From JAVSMW01 sp032027005 (GTDB lineage Bacteria; Bacillota; Thermincolia; Thermincolales; UBA2595): 64,000 bases of DNA. Position 1 is the stretch's first letter; each line of letters begins with the position of its first letter. Location: positions 1 through 64,000 of the forward strand of contig JAVSMW010000006.1 in NCBI GenBank assembly GCA_032027005.1. Reading direction: 5' to 3'. A program made the translations under genes and the position numbers. Under the pieces are notes generated by a model. The model was given only the letters and a program-made list of their open reading frames with translations. It ran no database searches and was not told the origin of the DNA. Below are positions 1 through 10,330 of this stretch, in pieces.

Positions 1-31
1 ACCACACTCTATCAGATTTGCGTGAGGCACT

Positions 32-1871
32 ATGAGAAATCCCGTATGGATATTGAAAAGCTTAGAAGAAAAAGCCTGTGACAGGGATTACAGGTACGAA
101 AGGTTATACCGAAACCTGTACAATCCCGACTTCTATCTGCTTGGCCTACCCAAAACATCGCAAAATCACAGGGCAGTATGACGCCCGGAGCAGATGGAAT
201 GACTCTTGATGGAATGGACGAAGCGCGCATAAACCGAATCATCGCTTCGCTCAAAGACCACAGCTACAAACCGAATCCTGCCGGCGCGAGTACATCGCAA
301 AGAAAAACAGCACTAAGAAGCGTCCGCTTGGAATTCCGTCAACGGACGACAAGCTGGTGCAGGAAATCATCCGAATGATTTTGGAAGCAATCTATGAGCC
401 GGGATTCTCCAAGCACTCTCATGGATTCAGGCCAAAACGCAGTTGCCACACAGCGCTATCGGAAATCCAGAACACCTTTACAGGGGTAAAATGGATGATT
501 GAGGGCGACATCAAGGCGTGCTTTGACTGCTTCGACCATCATGTGTTAATCGAACTACTCAGGCGGCGTATTCACGACGAATACTTTATCAGCCTGATGT
601 GGAAATTCCTCAAAGCCGGATATATGGAGCAATGGGTATATCACTCAACCTATTCCGGCACACCGCAAGGCTCCGGAATGAGTCCGATTCTGGCAAACAT
701 CTACCTTCAGAATTGGACAACTTTATGGAGCAATATAAGGTGAAGTTTGACGTTGGCGGCAAAGACCGTCGCGAAACAAAGGAATATTCACGCATAAATG
801 GAACACATGAGCGTCTGCGGAAAAAGTACCGCCGCCTGAAAGACACGCTCCCAGTCGAAGAACGAAAGGCTCTTGCAAAGCAACTGCGCTCTGTCCAGCT
901 CCAAAAACTTCAGACCCCGTTGTATCCGGTGAAAGACGATGCCTACAAGCGGCTTCAATATAACCGTTACGCGGATGATTTTGTCATCGGCATTATCGGT
1001 TCAAAGGAGGATGCGGAAAAGGTAAGGTCAGATATTAAACTGTTCTTACAGGACAGCCTGAAGCTTACCCTATCGGAGGAAAAGACCAAGATTACACATT
1101 CCGCCGAGAAAATAAGATACTTAGGGTACGATATTTCCGTACTCAGGGATATGAGCTTCACCCGGACGGCAAACGGACAGCTCCAACGGCTCTGGTATGG
1201 TAGAGTTAAGCTCACTATGCCGCATGAGAGATGGTTCAATAAGCTGTTGGAGTACAGAACAATGAGAATCCTAAAGGATGAAAACGGTAGGGAACGGTGG
1301 AGGACATTACATCGAGGGAACCTGACAAGCAGACCAGACATTGAAATCATCAGCAAATTCAATTCAGAAATCAGAGGAATTTACAACTTTTACAGAATGG
1401 CGCAGAATGTGAGCACCATTGGACAAATTTTACAACATCAGAAAAGCAGTATGCTCAAGACGTTTGCCAATAAATATCGCACCCCACCGTCAATAAAATT
1501 AAAAAAAGCATATATCAAAGACGGTATTTTTTGGTGTTGACTACCAATCCAAAGAAGGTGAAAAACGGTGCGAGCTGTATCATGATGGTTTTACAAGGAA
1601 AAAGGACGATATGCTTGCCTATGTGGATATTCTGCCGCAGTACAAAAAGTACGATAAGCCGAACAGCCTCGCAGGACGGCTCAATAGCAAAACCTGCGAA
1701 CTATGTGATGATAAGTCGGAACACCTGATAATGCACCATGTAAAGGCGGCTGAAAGATTTATCCGAATCTATACCTCTGAAAAACTGATGATGGAAAAAA
1801 CGCAGAAAATCACTGGCGCTCTGCGCGGACTGCTTCAAAAAGGTACAGGCCAGAATACTCTAACGCTATAG
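32..1871 (+). pseudogene. ltrA: Group II intron-encoded reverse transcriptase/maturase/HNH protein, frame-broken
   Basis: Intron-encoded protein for reverse transcription, splicing (domain X) and DNA cleavage. The visible order is the N-terminal RT region (MTPGADGM, GFRPKRSCHTAL), the YADD catalytic box near 970, a maturase domain at about 1150-1480, and a C-terminal HNH zinc-type endonuclease at 1700-1740 (CELC, then HHVKA). The reading frame changes four times, near 150, 285, 710 and 1540, with no N at those points. It is either a decayed gene or carries unresolved indel errors like those marked by Ns just downstream. The start ATG at 32 is a guess, because the usual N-terminus fits but no clear Shine-Dalgarno site is seen. 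Confidence 0.8.
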
Positions 1872-1880
1872 TTGAACGGA

Positions 1881-1975
1881 GAGCCGGATACGCTGAAAAG
1901 TGTCCGTCCGGTTCGGGAGGGGGCATGACCGAAACCGCTGGTGAAAACCAGTATGGCGCGGTTATGCCTACCTTA
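1881..1975 (+). ncRNA. Group II intron domains V and VI
   Basis: The 34-nt domain V hairpin (1881-1914) pairs GAGCCGGA with TCCGGTTC around a GAAAA-type loop. The domain VI stem pairs GGCATGACCG with CGGTTATGCC, leaving an unpaired A on the 3' side as a candidate branch point. These are the catalytic and branch-point domains of a bacterial group II ribozyme. Assigned from the visible pairing only. Confidence 0.75.
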
Positions 1976-1979
1976 TCAC

Positions 1980-4058
1980 ATGCTGGTGTACTCGGTGAAT
2001 CCCCGCGAANGGGTACGTCACCAAGTCAGCCATTGAAAAGATGCGGAGCAGTCTGGCAAGGGAGTTTTTTCAACAGGATCTCATACAGATTTACTCTGAG
2101 CAGACTGTACATAGAAATACGCTTGCAGAGCAGAGCCGAGATCTGCTGAGGGATATCCTGACACAAATACAGTCGGGAGTNCTGTGAGAGTACAGCCATT
2201 GAGAGTCTGATTTCCCAGCTTGCGGAACGCCTGAAGCATACCTCTGGGAAAAAACAATANGGTTATCTCAAAGCGCCGTTGAAAGCTATCGTTGATCAGA
2301 TCGTGGATGAGCTGGCGAAGGATATGCGGGTGGCGGAAGCCTATGCCAAATGNCAGGAGCTTCGCAGCGAGGTGCTGCGCACATATATGGATAAGCTCNC
2401 TGATCNCGTTCCGCTCTCACAGCAAAAAGAATTTAAGCACNATAAAAAATATGGTGATCNGCGGAAGCCATGAATATATACAATCACCGTTTCACCTTCG
2501 AGGGCGATGAGTCAATGGAAGATTNACAAGAAGCNGCAGAATCTGATTCCCCGTTAGCGGAGGATGACTGCAAGTCGGCCATGGACGAGGCTTCGGATGA
2601 CGGTGAGGATATGCCGTCCGCTATTATAGACGGTTCATCCAATCCTGACTCCGATGAAGCTGAATCCGGCAAACCACATATTGCGTGGAATGATCGCTAC
2701 AAGGANGGCCCGTGCTTTTCTCTATGGCAGCGATGAAATAGAGCCCGATTTTGAGCAGGCCTTTCGCTTATTTTTGGCGGAAGCCGAAAGAGGCAACGCT
2801 CTCGCTATGCATGATCTCGGCAGGATGTACGCTGACGGNCTTGGTGTGGATATGGACGCAGAAACCGCATTCGCCTGGTACGAAAAAGCTCTCTCAGCAT
2901 TCCTGGACATTGNAAGCAAATANGGAAATCCGGTATGTGGAATACCGCATCGGCAAAATGCATGCGGCGGGACTCGGTACGGAACGGGACTATGTGCAGG
3001 CGGCAGGATGGTTTGAAATGGCGGCTTCCCGAAATCACAAGTATGCCCAATATTCTCTTGCAGGTCTGTACTACAGGGGACAGGGCGTGAGCCAGGACTN
3101 ACGAAATGGCGTTCCGGCTCTACGGTAAATCCGCCGTCCAGCGCGTTCCATATGCTAATTACGAGCTGGCGAAAATGTACCGGGACGGTATCGGCACAGA
3201 GAAGGACGCCGAGGAAGTGGAGCTGAATTTTGAGGAAGCCTTTTACGGCTTTAAGCGTCTGGAGGAACAAAGCCATGATGATAAGCTCCAATACCGCCTT
3301 GGGCAGATGCTCTATACCGGAACCGGAACGGAAAAGGACGTGGATGCGGCTATCGGATATTTTGNAAAAAGCCNGCCCGCCTCGGTNACGTCCATGCTCA
3401 GTATATGCTGGGCAAGGTTTATCTCGATGAGGATAGCGGACACAGAAATTCAGAGAAGGCTGTCCTGTGGCTGACCAANGGCTGCGGATAACGGTAGCAG
3501 TCCTGCTCAATTTGCCTTGGGTAAGCTCTATCGTGACGGCAGTCATGTGGAGAAGGATATTGTAAAAGCGGTGGAACTGTTCACGAAAGCAGCGGAGCAG
3601 AACAATTCATTCGCTCAGTATCAGCTTGGAAGGCTCTATCTGCTGGGACAGGATGTACTCAAGGATGTGGAAGCCGCCGTTAAATGGTTGACTATGTCCG
3701 CAGAGCTAGGCAATCAGTACAGTCAGTATGCTCTTGGTAAGCTGTACCTTATGGGCAGGGATGTTCCCCGTGACAGGGAAGCAGCAGTGCGCTTGCTCAN
3801 CCCTGTCTGCTGAACAGGGCAACATCTATGCTCAGTTNTTTCTCGACCATCTGGACTCCTTCCGCGATCCGTCTCCGTTCCTTGCAGCAACAAGACTTTT
3901 ACATCATTTAAGCCGGATTTTCCGCGACGAGCAAAAAAGGCTTTCTGNTGGTCTCGGCATGCAGACGGACAGCAAGCTCCGCCGTAAAATACGCGAAAAG
4001 AAGATCNNCCAGGGGCANTGCACCGGACGATCACGAACTCAAGCAAACAACCTATTAA
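1980..4058 (+). CDS. MobP-type relaxase, C-terminal part with Sel1 repeats (3' exon)
   Basis: The 3' exon of a conjugative relaxase, the enzyme that nicks oriT and leads transfer. Visible here are the helical region after the catalytic domain (MLVYSVNPRE, KAIVDQIVDELAKDM, QKEFK) and an acidic linker near 2500-2640. A long array of Sel1-like TPR repeats follows from about 2700 to 3840 (repeated patterns such as AQYQLGRLYLLG and AQYSLAGLYYRG). The end is basic (KLRRKIREKK). The His triad and catalytic Tyr lie upstream of the intron, outside the window. About 20 Ns break the frame; reading across them gives one continuous protein ending at TAA 4056-4058. It is assigned to the MobP group by resemblance, without a search. 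Confidence 0.72.
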
Positions 4059-4071
4059 AAGGAGGGCTCCC

Positions 4072-4191
4072 ATGCAGAAGCTACAACCAAAACATGTGCA
4101 GAAAAAAGAACCGCTTCCTGAAAAAATCAAACCGACGTNCATTCAAACCATCCGCTCATCGGCGGGTGGCTTTTTTTCGCCGGTGCGGTAA
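4072..4191 (+). CDS. Small basic protein of the conjugative element (hypothetical)
   Basis: An ATG at 4072 follows a strong AGGAGG 8 nt upstream, directly after the relaxase stop. It encodes about 39-43 residues rich in Lys and Pro (MQKLQPKHVQKKEPLPEKIK). An N at 4139 makes the C-terminus ambiguous. One frame ends near 4189; the other reads through to about 4202 with a very basic tail. A GC-rich hairpin followed by seven Ts lies over its end (4153-4176). I do not recognise a family. Its position between relaxase and primase genes suggests a minor mobility gene or leader peptide. Confidence 0.4.
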   Translation: MQKLQPKHVQKKEPLPEKIKPTXIQTIRSSAGGFFSPVR

Positions 4192-4221
4192 GCGTAAACG
4201 CTGACAAAGGAGGATTGCAGT

Positions 4222-5660
4222 ATGGCATATATTCATTTTACAGACGAGCAAAAGCAGCAGGCAAACTCTGTCGACTTGGTTGATTTCCTTCAGCGTCAGG
4301 GAGAGCAGCTTGTACGCTCCGGACGCGAATGGCGCTGGAAGCGTTATGACAGCGTAACCGTNGCGCGGCAATCATTGGTTCCGCCACAGCCGAAAGGAAG
4401 GCGGGCATGCTATTGATTTTGTACAACAGTTCTATGACATGAGCTTTCCCGAAGCGGTGACGCTGCTCCTCGGCGGCGAGTCCGGCGTGGAATGGAACCA
4501 GACCTCCAAGAGCGCGCCGNCTCTCCCCAAAGTCTTCGCGTTGCCGGAAGCCAATCCGGATATGCGCCGGGTGTTTGCCTATCTTATCAAGCAGCGCTTC
4601 ATTGACCGGGAGGTGCTGTCCCACTTTGCACATGAAAAGCTGATCTACGAAGACAAGGAATACCATAACGCAGTATTTGTCGGGCTGGATGACAACGGCG
4701 TNCCCCGCCATGCTCACAAGAGAGGTACTTANNNNCATGGCGAGCCTTTTAAGGGCAACGTGGAGGGCAGCGACCCGAAATACAGCTTTCACTGGATTGG
4801 AGAGAGCAACATCCTCTATATATTTGAGGCGCCGGTGGATATGCTGTCCTTCATCACGCTGAACCGAAAGGACTGGCAGGGTAACAGCTATGTTACCCTG
4901 GACGGTGTATCGGAACACGCCATGCTCCGCCAGCTGGAGTTGAATCCTCATCTGAAAAGCGTCGTACTGTGCCTGGACCATGATGAAGCAGGCATTGAGG
5001 GTGTCGGCCGCCTGAAGGATATTCTGCAGGAAAAGGGCTATGCGGATATTTCAGTAATGCAATCGATGTACAAGGACTGGAATGAGGATTTGAAAAGCAG
5101 AAATGGCATCNGANCCNCCATCCCGGCGCGGGAGCATCCCAAGCTGACACTCCTTCCTCAGGTATGCGCCGAGCTGCACGATTTGTGTAAAGCGCTCTCA
5201 ACACATAAAGACCTTGACTCCTTCCTCACGGAGTGCGCTGAAGCGGTGGAGCCGCTTCTTATCTCCGGCAAAACAGCGGTTCTGAATACAGAAGCTGTTC
5301 GNGAATGCCTGCAGTGTATGGCAGCAGGCTCACTGACAGCCATGCAAAGACAATACCGGCATATGGAGCGGCCTGTAACAATGGAGCAGCTTGTTCAAAA
5401 GCTTCAGGACAGCNTACCGTCCCCATGAGGATCGGGGCTGGCTTCGTACTAGGGCGGAGCAGCTGCAACAGAAAGCTTCGGATATCAACCGTCAGCTTCA
5501 AGCGTCCGGTATCCGTACGCTGGAGGATAAGGAAAAGCTTCTGTCCTCTTATCAGAGCCTTGCGCTGGACTGCGTAAAAACCTTGATGTTTGTTGAACTG
5601 GAGATGCTGTCGCTGCTTCCGGTACGGGAGCAAACTGCAAATTTTTCTATGACCATGTAA
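4222..5660 (+). CDS. DUF3991/TOPRIM primase-like protein
   Basis: Starts at ATG 4222 behind AAAGGAGG. The N-terminus looks like a CHC2-type DNA-binding module without clear zinc Cys residues (HWFRHSRKEGGHAIDFVQQ), followed by DUF3991. A TOPRIM fold comes next, with the acidic pair in VVLCLDHDEAG near 4960-4990. The C-terminal third is helical. Such proteins are common in Firmicute conjugative elements and probably act on single-stranded DNA during transfer or establishment. Ns near 4364, 4521, 4702, 4732-4735, 5111-5117, 5302 and 5414 disturb the frame; bridging them gives about 479 residues ending FSMTM. It lies between the relaxase and coupling-protein genes. Confidence 0.75.
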
Positions 5661-5673
5661 AGGAGGGATCGAG

Positions 5674-7503
5674 TTGCAAACATCCCAAATCATAATTCTA
5701 ACAGCCGCTGGANCTGTCCATGTTCGGCGTTATCGGCTTGTTATCACTCATAGCGCACTATTATACGCTTAACGGCATCAAGTCCAAAACTGTCGGAGAC
5801 GGCCAGCATGGTACGGCGCGCTGGGCAACGAAGCGGGAGATTAAAAAGACTTATACCGAAGTCCCATACGAGCCGGGGAAGTNGGCGGGAGGGCAAAAGC
5901 CTTCCGAAAGCCCAGGGTCTGATAGTCGGCTGGAGGAAGGCGTCGCTGNTTTGACAATACCGCCCCGCACGGATATGCGCTGGTGGACGATGACGATATC
6001 CACTGTCTGATGATCGGCGCGGCGGGTGTCGGCAAGACCGCTAACTTTCTTTATCCGAATCTGGAATACGCCTGCGCCTGCGGCATGAGCTTTGTGACCA
6101 CCGACACCAAGGGCGANCCTCTACCGCAATTATGCNGGAATCGCAAAAGACAACTACGGATACGATGTTGCTGTNCATCGACCTGAGAAACCCCACCCGC
6201 TCGGACGGAAACAATCTGCTCCATCTGGTCAACCGGTATATGGACGCATATCTTAATAATCCTCAGAATCTTGCGTTTAAAGCCAGAGCGGAGAAGTATG
6301 CCAAAATTACCGCCAAGACCATCATCTCCTCCGGCGGNTTTTGATTCAGCAATGGCTGGACAAAACGCCTTCTTCTATGACGCGGCAGAAGGGCTGCTGA
6401 CGTCCGTGATCCTGCTTATCGCGGAATATTGCGAGCCGAAGCAGCGGCACATCGTGTCGGTGTTCAAGCTCATACAGGATCTTCTGGCGCCCAGCGGCGT
6501 CAAGGGCAGGACTTTGTTTCAGCTGCTCCTTGCTCATCTGCCGGATGAGCACAAGACCAAGTGGTTCGCTGGGGCGGCGCTCAATTCGGCGGAGNCAGGC
6601 CATGCAGAGTGTTCTCTCAACAGCGCTGTCCCGGCTAAACGCCTTTCTTGATTCCGAGCTGGAGCAAATCCTGTGCTTTGACACGGCAATCGATGCGGAG
6701 AAGTTCTGCACAAACAAAAGCGCCATCTTCCTGGTAATGCCGGAGGAAGATAACACAAAGTATTTCATCATCAGCCTGATTGTTCAGCAGCTCTACCGTG
6801 AAATCCTGTCAGTGGCCGACGAGCNATGGCGGCAAGCTCCCCNAGCCGTGTGATGATGTTCCTCGACGAGATAGGAACCATCCCCAAAATCGAGTCGGCT
6901 GAGATGATGTTCTCCGCTTCCCGTTCTCGCCGTGTGTCCATTGTCGCTATCATCCAGAGCTTTGCGCAGCTGGAGAAAAACTATGGCAGAGAGGGTTCGG
7001 CTATCATCATCGACAACTGCCAGGACACGGTGTTCGGCGGCTTTGCTCCTAACAGCGAATCGGCGCAGATTTTGTCTAAAGCCATGGGCAGCAAGACCGT
7101 CATGAGCGGTTCGGTCAGCCGGGGTAAAAATGACCCGTCGCAGAGCCTGCAGATGATTGANGCGCCCGCTGATGACCCCGGACGAACTCAAGTCTATGCC
7201 CAAGGGCCGNTTTTATTGTTACTAAAACTGGTGCCTACCCGATGCGTACCCGGCTGAAGCTATTTACGGAATGGGGCATTACCTTCGGCAAGCCTTATGA
7301 AATAGCCGAACAATCGGCCCGAGAGGTGGAGTATGCCGACAGACGNCGGCGTGGAGGAAGAAATTATCCGCCGACATTCTGCCTGTGTAGATGTGCCGGA
7401 GGAACCCGAAGCTGATGCTGTGGCATCGGGTGGATTGCTCCATACGCAGGTTCAGGAGCCGGATACACCGTCCAGGCCAAAAGCGCCTGTTCGGATTGAG
7501 TAG
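5674..7503 (+). CDS. Type IV coupling protein (TraG/VirD4 family)
   Basis: ATPase that links the relaxosome to the mating channel at the inner membrane. TTG 5674 is chosen because AGGAGGG lies 8-13 nt upstream and no better ATG exists. An N-terminal membrane segment (about residues 8-30) precedes the Walker A box GAAGVGKT near 6020. The Walker B-like VMMFLDEIGTIPK is near 6855, and motor residues follow (SRSRRVSIVAIIQSFAQ). The C-terminal tail is acidic to proline-rich. Roughly ten Ns break the frame. Read across, the protein is about 605 residues, normal for the family, and ends at TAG 7501-7503. Confidence 0.85.
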
Positions 7504-7514
7504 GAGGTGAAGCT

Positions 7515-7770
7515 GTGGGTTACTTTTCTTCTCTTTATTCCTCGGAGCTGCCGCATCGTGCGCGATCCGTCTATATGTACCTGCATGACCGCGCCGACAA
7601 GGACGGTAAATGTTATCCGGCGATTGGTACCATCGCCAGGGAGCTGAAGCTGTCCCGAAGCACTGTNCAAGCGCGCAATAGCTGACCTTGAAAAGAGCGG
7701 GCATCTTCGTAAGGAACAGAGGTGGCGTGAAAATGGAGGCAAAAGCAGCAACCTTTATTTTTTGAAATAA
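7515..7770 (+). CDS. Winged-helix DNA-binding protein of the conjugative element
   Basis: GTG 7515 sits behind TAGGAGGTGA, right after the coupling-protein stop. The 84-residue product has a helix-turn-helix: IGTIARELKLSRSTV, then a wing and NGGKSSNLYFLK. Proteins of this kind resemble the replication-initiator or RepA N-terminal family of clostridial elements. After the TAA at 7768, another frame (about 7811-7929, with SVPLMNYGTVHHEL) looks like the remnant of a longer C-terminus, so the gene may be truncated by an indel. N at 7668 lies in the recognition helix region. Confidence 0.65.
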
Positions 7771-8108
7771 GAGATGGGGANGATCTAAAAAGTTTTACTT
7801 CTAAACCAAGGGGCAGTCTGTTCCTTTAATGAACTATGGTACAGTTCACCATGAGCTATGCGGTGAACTCCCCACTCTAAGAAATAACCTAACGTCAGAA
7901 AAGAAACAAAATATAAGTTGCTTGAAGTGACCGCAATAGGCGAAACAGCGGTAGAAGAANACCAGAATATTTTTCAATATACTTGCTCGTTTTAAATCGG
8001 AGCTCCCATTGGGGTTGCTGTTTATGAGAGTACCTTCAGAATAAAATTAAGGGATTCGCTAAGGGGGGGCGGTGAGAAGATATGAGTTATAGATTTAAAA
8101 CAGAAATT

Positions 8109-8230
8109 GGGTATTAAGAAGATAACTTGCACTGTATTAAGTTATCGGTTGCAAAAAAGACATTTTGAAATTTATGATTTGACCATGAAGGTTTTGCCTG
8201 TAAGGAAAAGGCAGCTTCATGGTTTTTGTC
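8109..8230 (+). promoter_or_regulatory. Candidate cis-regulatory leader RNA, copy A (upstream of yedE)
   Basis: First of three related leaders (see 10120 and 13084). It has a 5' hairpin around GGTATTAAGAAGATAAC and then a spacer in which GATAACTT can pair with AAGTTATC. The conserved 3' block GATTTGACCATGAAGGT follows, and CCATGAA pairs with TTCATGG ahead of a T run as an intrinsic terminator (8183-8227). GACC-ATGAA-GGT inside the terminator could form a competing small hairpin. It lies about 150 nt before the selenium operon. No ligand is known to me. Confidence 0.6.
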
Positions 8231-8376
8231 TTTCAAGGGTTAGTGCGAAGGCGTTCCTTCCCCGCAATAAATATTTCTTATCCTTTTACAAGAAAAATAA
8301 AAATAATTTATTGGACTTATAAGATANTTTTTGTAATAAGATATCTTCGGAATGAAATNTGATAGGAGGGATAAAC

Positions 8377-9620
8377 ATGGACGGTGGTTTGAGCGGGTTT
8401 TACCGGAGGCTCTTCAGGGACCACTGGCATCCTGTGACGGCGGTGGTAATACTGGGCATGTTAAGCGCTGCCTATTTCGGCACATTGCAGACAGTCTGGG
8501 CCGTTACCGGGGAATTCACCCGCTGGGGCGGGCATTTCCTGCAGTGGCTGGGCTGCGATACCGGGCAAATGAGTTATTTTANAATTATCAAGCTGCAGGG
8601 CTTGCCGTGGAACCGCGTTGACGGCTGGGTGGTTTTCGGCATGTTCGACNGGGCGCTGATTGCCGCTTTGCTGGCTGGCAACTTCAAGCTTAGGGTGCCG
8701 GTGCAGAGGCGCCGCCTGGTACAGGGGCTGTTTGGCGGTATTATTGCCGGTTTTGGCACAAGGCTGGCCATGGGCTGCAACCTTGCGGCAATGTTTACAG
8801 GGGTTCCACAGTTCACTCTGCATGCCTGGCTCTTTACGCTTGCTACCATTAGCGGTACGTATTTAGGCCTGAAAGTCAGCCTGATGCCCTTTTTTTTGGG
8901 CNAAACCGGTGATCTTGCCTGGTGGTTTGGTCAAAACTTCCGAGCGGGCNAAAAAGCCGCCAGCCTATTATTGGCTGGGTTATGGCTGCTGCTGCGTTGG
9001 CATGGATGGTATTGACCTGGCGGGCCGGNAACGGCAAACTGGCTATTGCAGGTATATTTGGGCTGGCCTTTGGGGCTGTNAATTGAGCGGGGGCAAGTCT
9101 GCTTTACTTCGGCATTTCGTGACTTGTGGCTGGTAGGGCGGGCCACGACAGCAAAGGCAATTATTCTGGGCATGGCTGTACAGTCGCTAGGCACCCTGTA
9201 TTTCATCATGCAGGGAGTNCCCTGCCAAAGTGATGTGGGCCGGTGCGGGAAGTATCATCGGCGGGCTGCTTTTTGGCTTTGGGATCGTTATTGCCGGCGG
9301 CTGTGAGACGGGCTGGATGTATCGGGCCATGGAAGGGCAGGTGAATTTCTGGTTCGTGGGCCTGGGCAATATTATCGGTGCCACAGTTCTTGCTGAAGCN
9401 TGGGACAAAGGCATTNACGCTTTCCTTGTCGCCCCGTNTCCCAAGGTGGANCCTGTTAAAGCTTCTTGGCCCTTGGGGCGCTTTAGCCGCTACCTTTGTT
9501 TTCCTGGGCCTGATTTATGCCTGGGCACGGTGGATGGTAGCCCGCCGTAAATATGGGTTGGATCTGCATCTGCCGGTGGAAATCAATACTGCGGCCACGG
9601 CAGATACCAAAAGTTTTTAA
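8377..9620 (+). CDS. yedE: YedE-family selenium (or sulfur) compound transporter
   Basis: Integral membrane protein of the YeeE/YedE family, start ATG 8377 with GGAGGG upstream. Recognised features are the duplicated GGIIAGFGTRLAMGCNLAA and GGLLFGFGIVIAGGCETGW blocks with the conserved Cys of each half, and ERGQVCFTSAFRD in the middle. The sequence closely resembles what I recall of E. coli YedE. About 410 residues are read across roughly ten Ns that split the frame. It is followed at 20 nt by a TusA/YedF-like gene, the usual partner in selenium metabolism. The leader RNA upstream suggests control by premature termination. Confidence 0.85.
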
Positions 9621-9640
9621 TATAACAGGAGGGTGATATT

Positions 9641-9895
9641 TTGACAGAAGAAATTTTGTCTGTTGACCTTGTGCTTGACCTGCGGGGGGAACCGTGTCCT
9701 TATCCGCTGATATACAGCCTGGAAACCCTTGGCAGGATGAAACCGGGACAGGCGCTGGAAGTCCTTGCTGACTGCCCGCAGTCCTTCCGAAGTGTGCCAG
9801 AAGAAGCGGTTAAGCAGGGGTATCTCGTGCTACGGCAGCCTATAAGGGAAGGAGCCACCATCAGGTTTTTTCTTAAAGTGCCGGAGGATAAGTAA
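9641..9895 (+). CDS. TusA/YedF-like sulfurtransferase
   Basis: 84-residue protein starting at TTG 9641 behind AGGAGGGTG. It carries the family signature RGEPCPYPL with the reactive Cys at about residue 23 in the CPxP motif, and the two-layer alpha/beta pattern of TusA. Next to yedE it probably accepts or relays selenium or sulfur as a persulfide/perselenide. It is the short TusA-like form and lacks the extra C-terminal domain of full-length YedF, so I leave the symbol blank. Confidence 0.85.
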   Translation: MTEEILSVDLVLDLRGEPCPYPLIYSLETLGRMKPGQALEVLADCPQSFRSVPEEAVKQGYLVLRQPIREGATIRFFLKVPEDK

Positions 9896-10119
9896 TTATT
9901 AACCCAAGGGACATTGGACGGTTGGTCCGAGGCATTTAANCCTTCCTTGTTTTATGGCAGTTCATGACCAAACTGTGAACTGTTTGTGAACATAACTAAC
10001 CAAACGTACCAATTTTCGAAAAAGCTGATGTGTTTGGCGGAGCTGCAATAAAAAAATTTTTAACCCAAAAAAGGATTTCATGCAAGTACATAGAATAAAA
10101 TAATTTATAAGTTTAGTAA
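9896..10119. other. Intergenic stretch before the nickel ECF operon
   Basis: No gene is seen. Short inverted repeats occur near 9960-9995 (CAGTTCATGACC and CTGTGAACTG). They could form a weak hairpin but lack a T run. The next recognisable element is the leader RNA at 10120. Confidence 0.4.
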
Positions 10120-10246
10120 GGTATCAAGAAGGTACCGTCAAGTCAAGAAGCTGGTTATAGCGACAATCGAAAATTTAGGATTTGACCATGAAGGTCTTGC
10201 CTGAAAGGAATAGGCAGCTTTCATGGTTTTTGTTTTTCAAGGGGGG
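10120..10246 (+). promoter_or_regulatory. Candidate cis-regulatory leader RNA, copy B (upstream of NikMN operon)
   Basis: The hairpin GGTATC-AAGAA-GGTACC at 10120-10136 is followed by a variable arm, then TTAGGATTTGACCATGAAGG. The terminator hairpin (10185-10231) pairs ACCATGAA with TTCATGGT, with an inner GCCT/AGGC, and ends TTTTTGTTTTT. It matches copies A and C almost base for base in the 3' block. It lies 85 nt before a nickel-type ECF transporter start codon. Confidence 0.62.
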
Positions 10247-10330
10247 ATGTTGAAAAAGGCTCAAATTTTACATATTTGTATTGAATAAGATTACCTTGTG
10301 ACTAATTATTTTGTAGAGGAGCTGATATTC

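Larger units (their letters stand above)
1..1979 (+). mobile_element. Group II intron, 3' part, inserted in the relaxase gene
   Basis: The sequence holds an intron-encoded reverse transcriptase/maturase/HNH gene followed by a 34-nt domain V at 1881-1914 that starts GAGCCGG and ends CCGGTTC, with the AGC triad near its 5' side. A domain VI hairpin follows at about 1928-1970. The intron ends near 1979 (TTATCAC), and relaxase coding sequence resumes at once as MLVYSVNPRE. The 5' end and domains I-III lie upstream of the window. The intron is on the same strand as the gene it interrupts, so splicing could restore the relaxase mRNA if the RNA and the maturase work. Confidence 0.8.
1..7930 (+). mobile_element. 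Conjugation module of an integrative conjugative element (partial)
   Basis: Consecutive plus-strand genes for a relaxase, a primase-like TOPRIM protein, a VirD4/TraG coupling protein and a winged-helix protein are typical of clostridial integrative conjugative elements. The module starts outside the window and is interrupted by a group II intron. No mating-pore genes (VirB4, VirB6) and no integrase are seen on this side, so only part of the element is visible. The right border is inferred from the last element-like coding sequence near 7929; no terminal repeat was recognised. Confidence 0.7.

Noticed and set aside
2722..3546. 274-codon minus-strand open frame
   Set aside because: It is the reverse shadow of the Sel1-repeat relaxase, has no ribosome site and no family features.
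8101..8322. 71-codon open frame before yedE
   Set aside because: It overlaps leader RNA copy A and lacks a ribosome site; the equivalent stretch of copies B and C is not open.
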